Origin: CAYYIS01 sp964470965
Lineage (GTDB): Bacteria > JAAXHH01 > JABIQT01
DNA length: 32,204 nt
Direction of reading: 5' to 3'
Assembly (NCBI GenBank): GCA_964470965.1
Contig: CAYYIS010000055.1
Span: 1-32,204, forward strand
A program made the position numbers and the translations under genes. The notes below the pieces were generated by a model, which made no database searches, was not told the DNA's origin, and saw nothing but the letters and a program-made list of their open reading frames with translations. Shown here in pieces: positions 17,041 through 24,692 of this stretch; position 1 is the stretch's first letter, and each line of letters begins with the position of its first letter.

Positions 17041-18030
17041 TTACTCATCGATCCAGCTCATCATTTTACGAAGTTCTTTTCCTACTGCTACAATTTTATG
17101 CTCTGAGGACTGTCGGCGCAGCGCGCTCATGGTCGGACGGTTGGATTTGTTTTCAAGGATCCACTCCTTCGCAAATTCACCATCCTGCACATCCTTGAGG
17201 ATCTGCTTCATCGCAGCCCGGGTTTCATCGGTTACTATCTTCGGTCCCCTTGTCAGATCCCCATATTCGGCTGTATCACTGATCGAGTACCTCATATGTT
17301 CGATACCGCCTTCGTACATTAGATCGACTATTAATTTCAATTCATGAAGACATTCGAAGTATGCTACTTCCGGTTGGTAACCCGCGTCTACGAGCGTTTC
17401 GAATCCGGCGAGAACCAAGGCAGAAGCCCCACCGCACAGTACTGATTGTTCGCCAAAGAGATCGGTCTCTGTTTCTTCCTGAAATGTGGTTTCTATGACA
17501 CCGCCGCGGGTTCCACCGATACCCTTGGCATACGCCAGCCCGATTTCCTTGGCTTTACCAGTGGTATCCTGGTGGATTGCTAAAAGACAGGGTACACCAG
17601 CTCCTTCGGTGAATATCCTCCGGACCAGGTGCCCCGGGCCTTTGGGTGCGACCATGAAAACATCGATATCATGAGGCGGTACCACCTGGCCGAAGTGAAT
17701 GTTAAAACCGTGTGCAAACGCAATTGCGTTTCCGGCAGACAGGTGAGGTTTTATCTGGGAGTCATAAATCTGACCTTGCAGTTCATCGTTGACCAACAGC
17801 ATAATGACATCGGCCTCTGCCACTGCATCTGATACCGTCCGCGGCTCAAATCCGTCGCTTACAGCCGCATCCCACGATTTGCCGGGACGTAGTCCAACGA
17901 TCACGTTTAATCCCGATTCCTTCATGTTGAGCGCGTGGGCGTGTCCCTGGCTGCCATAACCGATCACTGCGATTGTTTTTCCGTCAAGGATGCCGAGGTC
18001 GGCATCCTGGTCGTAGTACATCCGTGCCAT
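17041..18030 (-). CDS. ilvC: Ketol-acid reductoisomerase
   Basis: A 329-residue class I enzyme that isomerises and reduces 2-acetolactate in valine/isoleucine synthesis. The dinucleotide-binding GYGSQGHAHALN is at residues 24-35, His107 is in AFAHGFNIHFG, and the Mg2+ ligands Asp190 and Glu194 are in ETETDLFGEQ. The GLRPGKSW loop after the second strand suits NADPH. GGAG lies 8 nt before the ATG. It sits between ilvN and leuA in the operon. Confidence 0.96.
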   Translation of the reverse strand: MARMYYDQDADLGILDGKTIAVIGYGSQGHAHALNMKESGLNVIVGLRPGKSWDAAVSDGFEPRTVSDAVAEADVIMLLVNDELQGQIYDSQIKPHLSAGNAIAFAHGFNIHFGQVVPPHDIDVFMVAPKGPGHLVRRIFTEGAGVPCLLAIHQDTTGKAKEIGLAYAKGIGGTRGGVIETTFQEETETDLFGEQSVLCGGASALVLAGFETLVDAGYQPEVAYFECLHELKLIVDLMYEGGIEHMRYSISDTAEYGDLTRGPKIVTDETRAAMKQILKDVQDGEFAKEWILENKSNRPTMSALRRQSSEHKIVAVGKELRKMMSWIDE

Positions 18031-18107
18031 TAAATTTACTCCTTTTTCTCTTGCGGGTAACAGGGTCTCCGTTTCAAGAGCCCGTACAACACTATTCTGT
18101 CTGGCAA

Positions 18108-18668
18108 CTAAGCAAGATCAGCGGTGATTTCTCGGCGTTGCTTTTCCCAGGATGATTCAGGCGCTTCAGAGCTTGGGGCATCCTTACTCTTGAAATCTCT
18201 TGCTAACGCAACACGTCCCGTGCGAGCGACTTCGCGTAAACCGAAAGGTCTCAACATGCCAATGATGGCATCGATCTTGTCCTCATTTCCGGTCGCTTCG
18301 ATGGTTATAGTTTTTGGACTGATATCTACAATTTTTGCCCTGAATATTTCAGATATTTGAACGATCTCCTGCCGGTTCGCCTGATTCGCGTTGACTTTAA
18401 TGAGCGCCAGCTCCCGGTTGATGAAGCTATGATCCGTGAGATCGACGACTCTGAGTACATCTATCACGCGGTTCAATTGCTTGATGATCTGTTCAATGAT
18501 CATCTCGTCACCGGACGTTAAGATCGTGATTCGCGAGGTACCCGGTTCCGCGCTTTCCCCCACACTAATACTATCGATATTAAATCCTCTTCCGCTGAAT
18601 AAACCTGCGATACGGGCCAGTACCCCGAAGCGGTTTTCCACCAGAAGGGATATTGTGTGCCTTCTCAT
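18108..18668 (-). CDS. ilvN: Acetolactate synthase small (regulatory) subunit
   Basis: A 186-residue protein of the IlvH/IlvN family. The N-terminal ACT domain reads HTISLLVENRFGVLARIAGLFSGRGFNIDSISVG and binds valine for feedback control of the catalytic subunit. A C-terminal domain follows. A short acidic/serine-rich tail (KSKDAPSSEAPESSWEKQRR) extends past the core. It lies 107 nt downstream of ilvB, with a hairpin in the space between. Confidence 0.94.
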   Translation of the reverse strand: MRRHTISLLVENRFGVLARIAGLFSGRGFNIDSISVGESAEPGTSRITILTSGDEMIIEQIIKQLNRVIDVLRVVDLTDHSFINRELALIKVNANQANRQEIVQISEIFRAKIVDISPKTITIEATGNEDKIDAIIGMLRPFGLREVARTGRVALARDFKSKDAPSSEAPESSWEKQRREITADLA

Positions 18669-18700
18669 ATGTCCTGATTCTCCTCGTCTATAACAAAAAT

Positions 18701-18755
18701 GGGCCGTGAGGTTACATTAATGAGGTGTTTCAGTTAATGTATTAGCCCACGGCCC
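18701..18755 (-). terminator. Terminator-like hairpin between ilvB and ilvN
   Basis: GGGCCGTG (18701-18708) pairs with CACGGCCC (18748-18755), and an inner stem ACATTAA (18714-18720) pairs with TTAATGT (18734-18740). On the minus strand the outer stem is followed by ATTTTTG. It lies inside the operon, so it may be a partial terminator or a processing site that sets the ratio of large to small subunit (inference). Confidence 0.65.
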
Positions 18756-18775
18756 CCTTTTATGGAGACATTGAC

Positions 18776-20512
18776 CTATTCTTCTATCATTTCATGAGAT
18801 GCGGCGCCGGCTGGGATCATAGGGAACACATTATCCTCTTCGGCAATGACAAAATCCATGAACACAGGACGATCATTGATCTTCATAGCCTCAGCCAAGG
18901 AATCCACAACATCTTCGTCCCTGAACACACGAATTCCTACCGCTCCGAATGCCTCTGCAAGTTTCACAAAATCGGGGTTCGATGCCCTAAGGTCCACTTC
19001 GGAATATCGTTTCGCATAGAACAAATCTTGCCACTGGCGGACCATACCGAGAAACCCGTTATTCAACAGAATAATCTTAATCGGTAAACCACATGCTACG
19101 GCCGTCGCCATTTCCTGAATGTTCATCTGTATACTGCCGTCACCAGAAATGACGACGACGTCATTATCCGGATAAGCGAGTTGAACACCTATTGCCGCCG
19201 GTAAGCCGAAGCCCATGGTTCCGAGTCCACCCGATGTAATCATAGTTCTGGGTTTATTAAAACCATACCACTGGGCAGCCCACATTTGATGTTGTCCCAC
19301 ATCCGTGACCACGAAGGCTTCTCCGGCAGTCGCTTCACCCACTTTTTCGATTACATACTGTGCACGCAACGGCAACTTGTTGGCTTGTTGAACCGGCTCG
19401 TCTTCAGGCCCGGTGAGCCCTTCTTCGTGCACAGCATCGGTGCTATCATACGTTAGTGGATGTTCATGTCTCCATTGATGAATTTGCTTGAGCCAGTCCT
19501 CGGTGTCGGCCCGTTCAACAAGTGGAATCAGCTGTTTAAGGACATGTTTGACATCACCTACAATGGGTAAATCCACCTTTACGTTTTTGTTCATGGAAGA
19601 TGGATCGATATCGATATGGATTTTTTTTGAATTTTGAGAAAATTCATCCAGGTTTCCGGTCACCCGATCGTCAAATCGGGCACCTATATTTACGAGCAGG
19701 TCGCACTGCATGACCGCGGTATTTGCATACCAGGTTCCGTGCATGCCGAGCATCTTCAAAGACAGGTCATCTCTTTCCGGAAATGCACCGAGGCCCATAA
19801 GTGTCGTTGTTACGGGCGCTGCCGCCTTTTGGGCCAGCTGACGGACTTCCTCCGCCGCACCTGAAATTATAGCGCCGCCTCCCACATATAACACCGGTTT
19901 CTTCGCGGCCGTAATCATCTCAGCGGCTTTCTTAATCTGGCCGGCATGACCATCGTAGTTCGGCTTGTACCCTCTTATGGCGGGGCGTTCCGGATATTCA
20001 AATTTAGCGGTTCCTATCTGCACATCTTTGGGAAGATCTATCAACACCGGTCCGGGACGACCGGTAGATGCGATGAAGAAGGCCTCAGAAATAACCCGGG
20101 CTACGTCTTCCGTTTCCTTAATCAGAAAATTATGCTTTGTAATCGGCCTGGTGATCCCCACCGTGTCGGATTCTTGAAACGCATCATTCCCGATGAGGTG
20201 TACCGGAACCTGTCCTGTAAACACGACCATAGGAATAGAGTCCATATAAGCAGTTGCGATACCCGTCACGGTATTGGTGGCGCCAGGGCCGGAGGAAGCG
20301 ATTACGACACCTGGTTTGCCCGTGGCACGGGCATAGCCATCCGCCATGTGCGTGGCACCCTGTTCATGTCGCACGAGAATGTGCCGGATATCGGGTGTCC
20401 TTTGAAGGACATCGTAGAGAGGAATTACGACCCCGCCAGGATATCCGAAAACGAGATCCACACCTTCCCGTCTTAAAGACTCGGTAACGATCTCAGCACC
20501 GGTCAATTCCAT
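18776..20512 (-). CDS. ilvB: Acetolactate synthase large (catalytic) subunit
   Basis: A 578-residue ThDP-dependent enzyme that forms acetolactate or acetohydroxybutyrate. The catalytic Glu50 is in LVRHEQGATHMADGYARATG. The ThDP/Mg motif GDGSIQMNIQEMATAVACG and FAD-related central domain are present. GPGATNTVTGIATAYMDSIP is typical of AHAS. It is the first gene of the ilvB-ilvN-ilvC-leuA-leuB operon, under the minus-strand promoter at 20591-20618. No leader peptide or T-box is apparent in the 70-nt leader. Confidence 0.96.
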   Translation of the reverse strand: MELTGAEIVTESLRREGVDLVFGYPGGVVIPLYDVLQRTPDIRHILVRHEQGATHMADGYARATGKPGVVIASSGPGATNTVTGIATAYMDSIPMVVFTGQVPVHLIGNDAFQESDTVGITRPITKHNFLIKETEDVARVISEAFFIASTGRPGPVLIDLPKDVQIGTAKFEYPERPAIRGYKPNYDGHAGQIKKAAEMITAAKKPVLYVGGGAIISGAAEEVRQLAQKAAAPVTTTLMGLGAFPERDDLSLKMLGMHGTWYANTAVMQCDLLVNIGARFDDRVTGNLDEFSQNSKKIHIDIDPSSMNKNVKVDLPIVGDVKHVLKQLIPLVERADTEDWLKQIHQWRHEHPLTYDSTDAVHEEGLTGPEDEPVQQANKLPLRAQYVIEKVGEATAGEAFVVTDVGQHQMWAAQWYGFNKPRTMITSGGLGTMGFGLPAAIGVQLAYPDNDVVVISGDGSIQMNIQEMATAVACGLPIKIILLNNGFLGMVRQWQDLFYAKRYSEVDLRASNPDFVKLAEAFGAVGIRVFRDEDVVDSLAEAMKINDRPVFMDFVIAEEDNVFPMIPAGAASHEMIEE

Positions 20513-20590
20513 CTTACAATCCCCTTTCGAACAGTCTGCCTATTTCATAGAAACTCTTACGTTATTCATATAAAGGAAAAACTTGGTGAT

Positions 20591-20618
20591 AAGATACATT
20601 CAGACGTGTGATTGTCAA
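20591..20618 (-). promoter_or_regulatory. Promoter of the ilv-leu operon
   Basis: On the minus strand, TTGACA (20613-20618) and TATCTT (20591-20596) are 16 bp apart. The -35 box is preceded by CAC, giving the CACTTGACA context seen at other promoters here. Confidence 0.65.
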
Positions 20619-20686
20619 GTGAAAACTCTAAGATATAAACGGCGCGTATTCTTATACTAACTACGGTTTTCGACATCAAAAACCAC

Positions 20687-20715
20687 TTGACTCAAGAAGC
20701 ATATTGGTGTATATC
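20687..20715 (+). promoter_or_regulatory. Promoter of the TPR membrane protein gene
   Basis: TTGACT (20687-20692) and TATATC (20710-20715) are separated by 17 bp. It diverges from the ilvB promoter. Bases 20678-20691 repeat exactly those at 5537-5550. Confidence 0.6.
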
Positions 20716-20769
20716 TAGACCGGCCGTAAAACTGATTTGATAATTTCATTTGAATGATGGAGGATATTC

Positions 20770-21483
20770 GTGGCCCGTAGTCGTAGAATCACGCGCAGAG
20801 AAATGAAAGAGGATAAGTTTATTCTTTTATTGTATTCCGCCAGTGATTATATCACACACCATGTTCAGGAAGTTTTAATAGGGGTGGGTGTCGTCGTCGT
20901 CGCAGCAGTCGCTGGGGTCCTATATGCCAACGCCAGGGAATCCGCCGATCAAGACGCAGCCCGTCTTTTGGCCCCTGCTCAGACAGCCATGCAGAACAAC
21001 AGATTGGAAGACGCGCTTCCCATTTACGAGCGTATACTTAATGAATTTGATGGATCCTCCAGTGCCCGGGATGCCACGTTAGGTCTCGCACACGCAAACT
21101 TTAAATCCGGCGACTTAGTCAAGGCAAGGGAATACTTCCAGACGTATGTTTCGGAGTACAGTCCGGGGATCATACTGGGTCTGTGGAGCGCACTCCCGGG
21201 TACCGTAAACTCAATCGACGTAGTTCTCGTTTCTGCGGAGGCAGGACTCGCTGCCTGTCTTGAACAGGAGACACGATATTCTGAGGCTGCAATTGAATAT
21301 AGACGTTTAGCCGAGGCTTATCCGGATCTGTTTTTGGCGCCTCAGTTTTTCCTCGATGCCGCCAGGTGCTATCAGGCTGCCGAGCAGACCGCTGAAGCGA
21401 AATCGATGTATGACTTCGTCATATCAGAATTTAAAGATTCCCGATACGAGAGAGACGCGAGGACCGCATTGACAACACTGTAA
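20770..21483 (+). CDS. Membrane-anchored tetratricopeptide protein
   Basis: A 237-residue protein starting at GTG, with GGAGG 7 nt upstream. A basic cytoplasmic segment of about 35 residues precedes a single hydrophobic helix (VLIGVGVVVVAAVAGVLYANA). The rest is predicted to form TPR-like helical pairs, e.g. NNRLEDALPIYERILNEF, KSGDLVKAREYFQTYVSEY and QTAEAKSMYDFVISEF. The architecture resembles YfgM, the ancillary SecYEG/BamB-associated protein, but length and sequence also fit other TPR anchors. Role unknown; scaffolding at the inner membrane is inferred. Confidence 0.75.
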   Translation: MARSRRITRREMKEDKFILLLYSASDYITHHVQEVLIGVGVVVVAAVAGVLYANARESADQDAARLLAPAQTAMQNNRLEDALPIYERILNEFDGSSSARDATLGLAHANFKSGDLVKAREYFQTYVSEYSPGIILGLWSALPGTVNSIDVVLVSAEAGLAACLEQETRYSEAAIEYRRLAEAYPDLFLAPQFFLDAARCYQAAEQTAEAKSMYDFVISEFKDSRYERDARTALTTL

Positions 21484-21489
21484 TGGTTG

Positions 21490-21532
21490 NNNNNNNNNNN
21501 NNNNNNNNNNNNNNNNNNNNNNNNNNNNNNNN
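21490..21532. other. Assembly gap between the TPR gene and the aminotransferase
   Basis: A run of 43 N. The start codon and ribosome site of the following gene may be lost in it. Confidence 0.95.
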
Positions 21533-21536
21533 CGTA

Positions 21537-22700
21537 GTGAAGACTTATAATTTTGCACCCGGTCCCACACCGGTCCCCGCTGACGTTACCGCCAAGATGT
21601 CCCAGACTATCCTCACGCACCGCTCTACCGAGTTCAGTAACCTACTACATGACGTAACGGATGGCCTACGATATATCTTTCAAACCAAAAATGATGTTCT
21701 CACTCTGACGGCTTCGGGATCTGGTGCGATGGAATCAGCCATCGTTAATCTCCTATCTCCGGGTGACAGAGCGGTCGCAATTGTATCCGGAAAATTTGGT
21801 GGGAGATGGGTTGAACTGTGTGATGTATATGGAATAGAACTCGAAATTATAAATGTTCCATGGGGCGATTCTGTAAACCCGGTTACGGTTGATGAAGTGC
21901 TCCGCACCCGAAGTGACTATAAAGCACTTCTCTCCACTCATAGTGAAACATCAACAGGGGTTCTGCACGATATTCAATCCCTTGGCAGGATAGCAAGATC
22001 ACATGACGTATTGCTTGTGGTCGATGCCATCAGTGGTTTGGGCGCAAATGAATTGAAAACCGATGCCTGGGGCGTTGATGTGGTCATCACAGGGTCACAG
22101 AAAGCCCTGATGTTGCCACCGGGCTTATCATTTGTAAGTATAAGCAATCGGGCGTGGGATGCGACGCAAAGATCTAACAGTCCGAAGTACTATTTGAGTT
22201 ACGAGAGGGCTAAGCGTTCTCTTGAAAAGGGATTGACGCCATATACCCCGGCAGTATCACTGTTGATGGGACTATCCGAAATCCTTAACCGTATTCGGTC
22301 GATAGGGCTGGATTCTGTATTTTCCCATCATGGTTTGATGGCGGATGCCATACGGCTGGGTGTACAGGCGATAAATCTGGAATTATTCGCCACCGCACCG
22401 TCCAATGTACTTACATCGGTCAAAATACCGGAGGGTATCGACGGTCACGAGTTGCTCAAACATATTAAAACAGCTTATGGAGTCACATTTGCGGACGGCA
22501 TGGGGGATTACGAGAGGGTCACCTTCCGCATCGCACATCTGGGGTATGCGGTAGATTCATTCGATATGGTGATCGCGATGTCGGCCCTTGAACGAGGTTT
22601 GGCCTATTTCGGACATGATTTCGATCTCGGAGCAGGTGTCGCAGCGGTACAGAAAAAGTTCCAACGGGCCGAGGCGGACCAAACATTGCGCGCAGAATAA
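21537..22700 (+). CDS. Class V aminotransferase (alanine-glyoxylate / serine type)
   Basis: A PLP enzyme of about 387 residues, of the alanine-glyoxylate and serine-pyruvate aminotransferase group. The N-terminus TYNFAPGPTPVPADV, the dinucleotide-like GSGAMESAIVNLL, Asp163 in VVDAISGLG and the Schiff-base Lys189 in VVITGSQKALMLPPGL are clear. Start: GTG 21537 gives a normal family length; an ATG within the adjacent gap is equally possible. Substrate is not certain; serine-glyoxylate, alanine-glyoxylate and SerC-like roles are related. It ends just before a strong terminator. Confidence 0.85.
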   Translation: MKTYNFAPGPTPVPADVTAKMSQTILTHRSTEFSNLLHDVTDGLRYIFQTKNDVLTLTASGSGAMESAIVNLLSPGDRAVAIVSGKFGGRWVELCDVYGIELEIINVPWGDSVNPVTVDEVLRTRSDYKALLSTHSETSTGVLHDIQSLGRIARSHDVLLVVDAISGLGANELKTDAWGVDVVITGSQKALMLPPGLSFVSISNRAWDATQRSNSPKYYLSYERAKRSLEKGLTPYTPAVSLLMGLSEILNRIRSIGLDSVFSHHGLMADAIRLGVQAINLELFATAPSNVLTSVKIPEGIDGHELLKHIKTAYGVTFADGMGDYERVTFRIAHLGYAVDSFDMVIAMSALERGLAYFGHDFDLGAGVAAVQKKFQRAEADQTLRAE

Positions 22701-22733
22701 AAAAGTGGCGAGCTGGTAATGCTCGCCACTTTT
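22701..22733 (+). terminator. Terminator after the aminotransferase
   Basis: AAAAGTGGCGAGC (22701-22713) pairs perfectly with GCTCGCCACTTTT (22721-22733), a 13-bp stem with a 7-nt loop, with A- and T-runs on both sides. It can work in both directions. Confidence 0.85.
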
Positions 22734-22843
22734 AATCAATACAATATTTACTAAGCTTACTTCGCAGTCTTCTAATATTATTATTCCCTATCCCCGGATT
22801 CCATTAACACCACACCGCCAAAAATCCATCGCAGACTGATTTA

Positions 22844-23047
22844 CTAGTCTTTCTTCGTATTGCTTGTTTCTGTACTTGTCGTTTGAGCCGAGGGTTGTTC
22901 TTCTTCCGTAGTTTTCTGGGCTTTCTTAAATTCCGTTATGCCCTGTCCCAGTCCCTTAGCCAGTTCGGGCAAGCGTTTCGCACCAAACAGCACCATCACG
23001 ATCACCAGGATTATTACCAACTCCCATACACCGAATCCACCGACCAT
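22844..23047 (-). CDS. tatA: Twin-arginine translocase subunit TatA
   Basis: A 67-residue Tat pore-forming subunit. Residues 7-22 form the membrane helix, followed by the FGAKRLPELAKGLGQGI hinge and amphipathic helix, then an acidic/Thr-rich tail. Polar Glu9 sits at the start of the helix, as in the family. AGGAGGTGAG lies directly upstream of ATG 23047. An open frame extends to 23098, but that would cover the promoter at 23070-23098, so the short form was chosen. No tatC is in the window, so TatA is probably an orphan gene here. Confidence 0.93.
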   Translation of the reverse strand: MVGGFGVWELVIILVIVMVLFGAKRLPELAKGLGQGITEFKKAQKTTEEEQPSAQTTSTETSNTKKD

Positions 23048-23069
23048 GATACTCACCTCCTTTTCCAAA

Positions 23070-23098
23070 ACAATACCTGCAAGGGTAAAGATTGTCAA
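23070..23098 (-). promoter_or_regulatory. Promoter of tatA
   Basis: On the minus strand, TTGACA (23093-23098) and TATTGT (23070-23075) are 17 bp apart, giving a short leader before the strong ribosome site. Confidence 0.7.
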
Positions 23099-23142
23099 CC
23101 ATATTCTTTAGTGAATTTACGTTAATCTACCATTCCCCGGGT

Positions 23143-24051
23143 TTAAGGGGAGGGGGAGAGCGGTAATTTTATATGAGATCCTTCCTGTGCGGCGAACACG
23201 TCCAGCTTGTCATTGGGCCGCAACAGATTCCGGCAATGGGTAACAATTTCATCCATCTTGCTGTCATCATGCGTGGGTTCATGATGAAACAATCCCAGCC
23301 TGGTAACGCCAGCGGCCAACGCTAATTCTACCACATCATCGACACAGGCATGTCCCCAGCCCGCGCGTGATGTATATTCATCTTCGGTATAGGGGGAATC
23401 TTCTATCAAAAGATCCGTGCCTTTAATGAAATCCGTGTATGCCCTGTCACGGATAATAGCAGAATCGATTTTCTCTTGGTCTTCCTCTCCCCCCGTAAGG
23501 GAAGTGGTCGTCAATCGGTAATATGGCTCATGATCTGAAATGTAGGCTATGGCCCCATCAACGCCACTGATCCTAAAACCCAGCGCATTACCCGGATGGT
23601 TCAAATTAAAGGTTTCTATTGTTAGGTTTCCGATAGTGAACATCTGCTCATCGAGGGGTTTGAAATTTAAAGAGGCTGCCATTGCTTCAAGCGCCACAGG
23701 GAAATATGGACTTTCCATTTGACCGGCGAGTGTATCCTCTATTTGCCGATTCACCCCTTTTGCCCCGTAAACAGTGAATGAATTATCTGGAATGAAGGCG
23801 GGTGTAAAGAATGGGAAACCTTGAATATGATCCCAATGGGTGTGGCTTAACAGAATGTGTGCGTTGATTGGATCACCGCCGGATTTTGCCAAAAGATTCT
23901 GTCCCAAAACGCGCAATCCGGTTCCACAGTCTATTATGATGAGCGTATCATCTTGTTCTATCGTCACGCAGGGGGTGTTCCCCCCATATCTAATGGTGGA
24001 TTTTCCTGGTACGGGTATGGATCCGCGAACACCCCAGAATGTAACAATCAT
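23143..24051 (-). CDS. MBL-fold metal-dependent hydrolase
   Basis: A 302-residue metallo-beta-lactamase-fold protein. The N-terminal VTFWGVRGSIPVPG and RYGGNTPCVTI are typical of RNase Z-like/phosphodiesterase members. The metal site SHTHWDHIQGFPFF (His70, His72, Asp74, His75), ISDHEPY and LGLFHHEPTHDD follow. Such proteins hydrolyse phosphodiesters or cyclic nucleotides; the exact substrate is unknown. GGTGGAG precedes the ATG. It lies upstream of the tatA promoter and runs in the same direction. Confidence 0.88.
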   Translation of the reverse strand: MIVTFWGVRGSIPVPGKSTIRYGGNTPCVTIEQDDTLIIIDCGTGLRVLGQNLLAKSGGDPINAHILLSHTHWDHIQGFPFFTPAFIPDNSFTVYGAKGVNRQIEDTLAGQMESPYFPVALEAMAASLNFKPLDEQMFTIGNLTIETFNLNHPGNALGFRISGVDGAIAYISDHEPYYRLTTTSLTGGEEDQEKIDSAIIRDRAYTDFIKGTDLLIEDSPYTEDEYTSRAGWGHACVDDVVELALAAGVTRLGLFHHEPTHDDSKMDEIVTHCRNLLRPNDKLDVFAAQEGSHIKLPLSPSP

Positions 24052-24085
24052 GACACGACTCCACCGTACCTGAAATTAAAATGAC

Positions 24086-24115
24086 TTGCTCTTATATTCC
24101 ACATCCCAATATATT
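24086..24115 (+). promoter_or_regulatory. Candidate promoter of the selenoprotein gene
   Basis: TTGCTC (24086-24091) and TATATT (24110-24115) are 18 bp apart, about 50 nt before the start codon. The -35 box is imperfect. Confidence 0.4.
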
Positions 24116-24166
24116 ACTGGTAATCCCAGGCCGTAAAATAATCAAACCCTTTTAAGGAGCAGACTG

Positions 24167-24394
24167 ATGGTATTAAAAATCGAATATTGCGCTGATTGAA
24201 GTTATGAACAGGACGCCGTCGGTTTGGCGGTTAAGCTGCTGGAATACTTCAAGCACGATATCACCATGTTACAACTAGTACCATCTGAAGGTGGAAGGTT
24301 CGAGGTTTCGTCCGATGATAAACTTGTATTTTCAAAGCTGGATGCCGATCGATTTCCAGAGTATGATGAGATTAAACAAGCTCTTAAAACGTAA
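24167..24394 (+). CDS. SelW/Rdx-family selenoprotein (in-frame TGA = Sec)
   Basis: A 75-codon gene that is invisible to a normal gene finder because codon 11 is TGA (24197-24199). Read as selenocysteine, the protein begins MVLKIEYCAD-U-SYEQDAVGL, giving the CxxU redox motif (Cys8, Sec11) of the thioredoxin-like Rdx family (SelW, SelT, SelH, SelV). The C-terminal half, GGRFEVSSDDKLVFSKL then DADRFPEYDEI, matches the GxFEV...LVxSK...RFP pattern of bacterial SelW-like proteins. AAGGAG lies 7 nt before the ATG and the frame is open to TAA 24392-24394. A bacterial SECIS-type hairpin follows the TGA. Function is probably thiol redox, unproved. It is followed by a small-RNA candidate on the other strand. 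Confidence 0.88.
24197..24238 (+). promoter_or_regulatory. Candidate bacterial SECIS element
   Basis: Downstream of the TGA, C214-G215-C216-C217 (24214-24217) pairs with GGCG (24226-24229), leaving an 8-nt loop GTCGGTTT. The loop begins with G and starts 18 nt after the TGA, within the 16-37 nt range used for the bSECIS consensus. The lower stem is weak: CAG (24209-24211) can pair with CTG (24236-24238) across an internal loop. Confidence 0.55.
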
Positions 24395-24443
24395 AGACCT
24401 TTATCTCCACCTTATATTAATCTAATAAGCGTACACAGGCAAT

Positions 24444-24505
24444 AAAATGACGATCCTCTTTGTTGCTATTCAAAATATGAGTTAGAATAGTCGGGAGGAT
24501 CGTCA
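24444..24505 (-). terminator. Terminator of the candidate small RNA
   Basis: TGACGATCCTC (24448-24458) pairs perfectly with GAGGATCGTCA (24495-24505), and an inner CTATTC (24466-24471) pairs with GAATAG (24485-24490). On the minus strand the stem is followed by TTTTATT. On the plus strand no T-run follows, so the minus direction is favoured. Confidence 0.65.
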
Positions 24506-24617
24506 CTGTTTACCGATAACCTGGCCTGGTACTCATTCGCAGGTCTCGGCCTGTTCCAATGTTCCAAATGTCCGTGGCAAACAATGACAGAATCTCTTGT
24601 TTTACAATTCCAGATTT
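24444..24617 (-). ncRNA. Candidate small RNA
   Basis: A transcription unit of about 174 nt without a convincing reading frame, bounded by a near-consensus promoter and an intrinsic terminator on the minus strand. Within it, a 14-pair stem with G-U pairs is possible between 24576-24589 and 24501-24514, overlapping the terminator arm by 5 nt, so the two folds compete at their ends. The loop region contains repeated GGA triplets (GGACAUUUGGAACAUUGGAAC), a spacing that recalls CsrA-binding RNAs; this is only suggestive. It lies between the selenoprotein gene and the STAS gene, opposite to both. I cannot assign it to a known family. Confidence 0.5.
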
Positions 24618-24623
24618 CGTCAA

Positions 24624-24652
24624 AATATAGTGAAATCATGCCGCACTGTCAA
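24624..24652 (-). promoter_or_regulatory. Minus-strand promoter of the candidate small RNA
   Basis: TTGACA (24647-24652) and TATATT (24624-24629) are separated by exactly 17 bp on the minus strand, close to the sigma-70 consensus. No protein-coding gene lies downstream on that strand for several hundred bases. Confidence 0.65.
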
Positions 24653-24692
24653 GTGAATGTTATGTACAATATGTAAACCGGGGAGAAGGCTA

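Noticed and set aside
23048..23098. N-terminal extension of tatA
   Set aside because: The extension covers a good promoter and ribosome site, and TatA normally begins directly at the membrane helix.
24444..24617. Assignment of the small RNA candidate to 6S RNA
   Set aside because: The length fits, but its 5' and 3' ends do not pair to form the long closing stem and it has an independent terminator.
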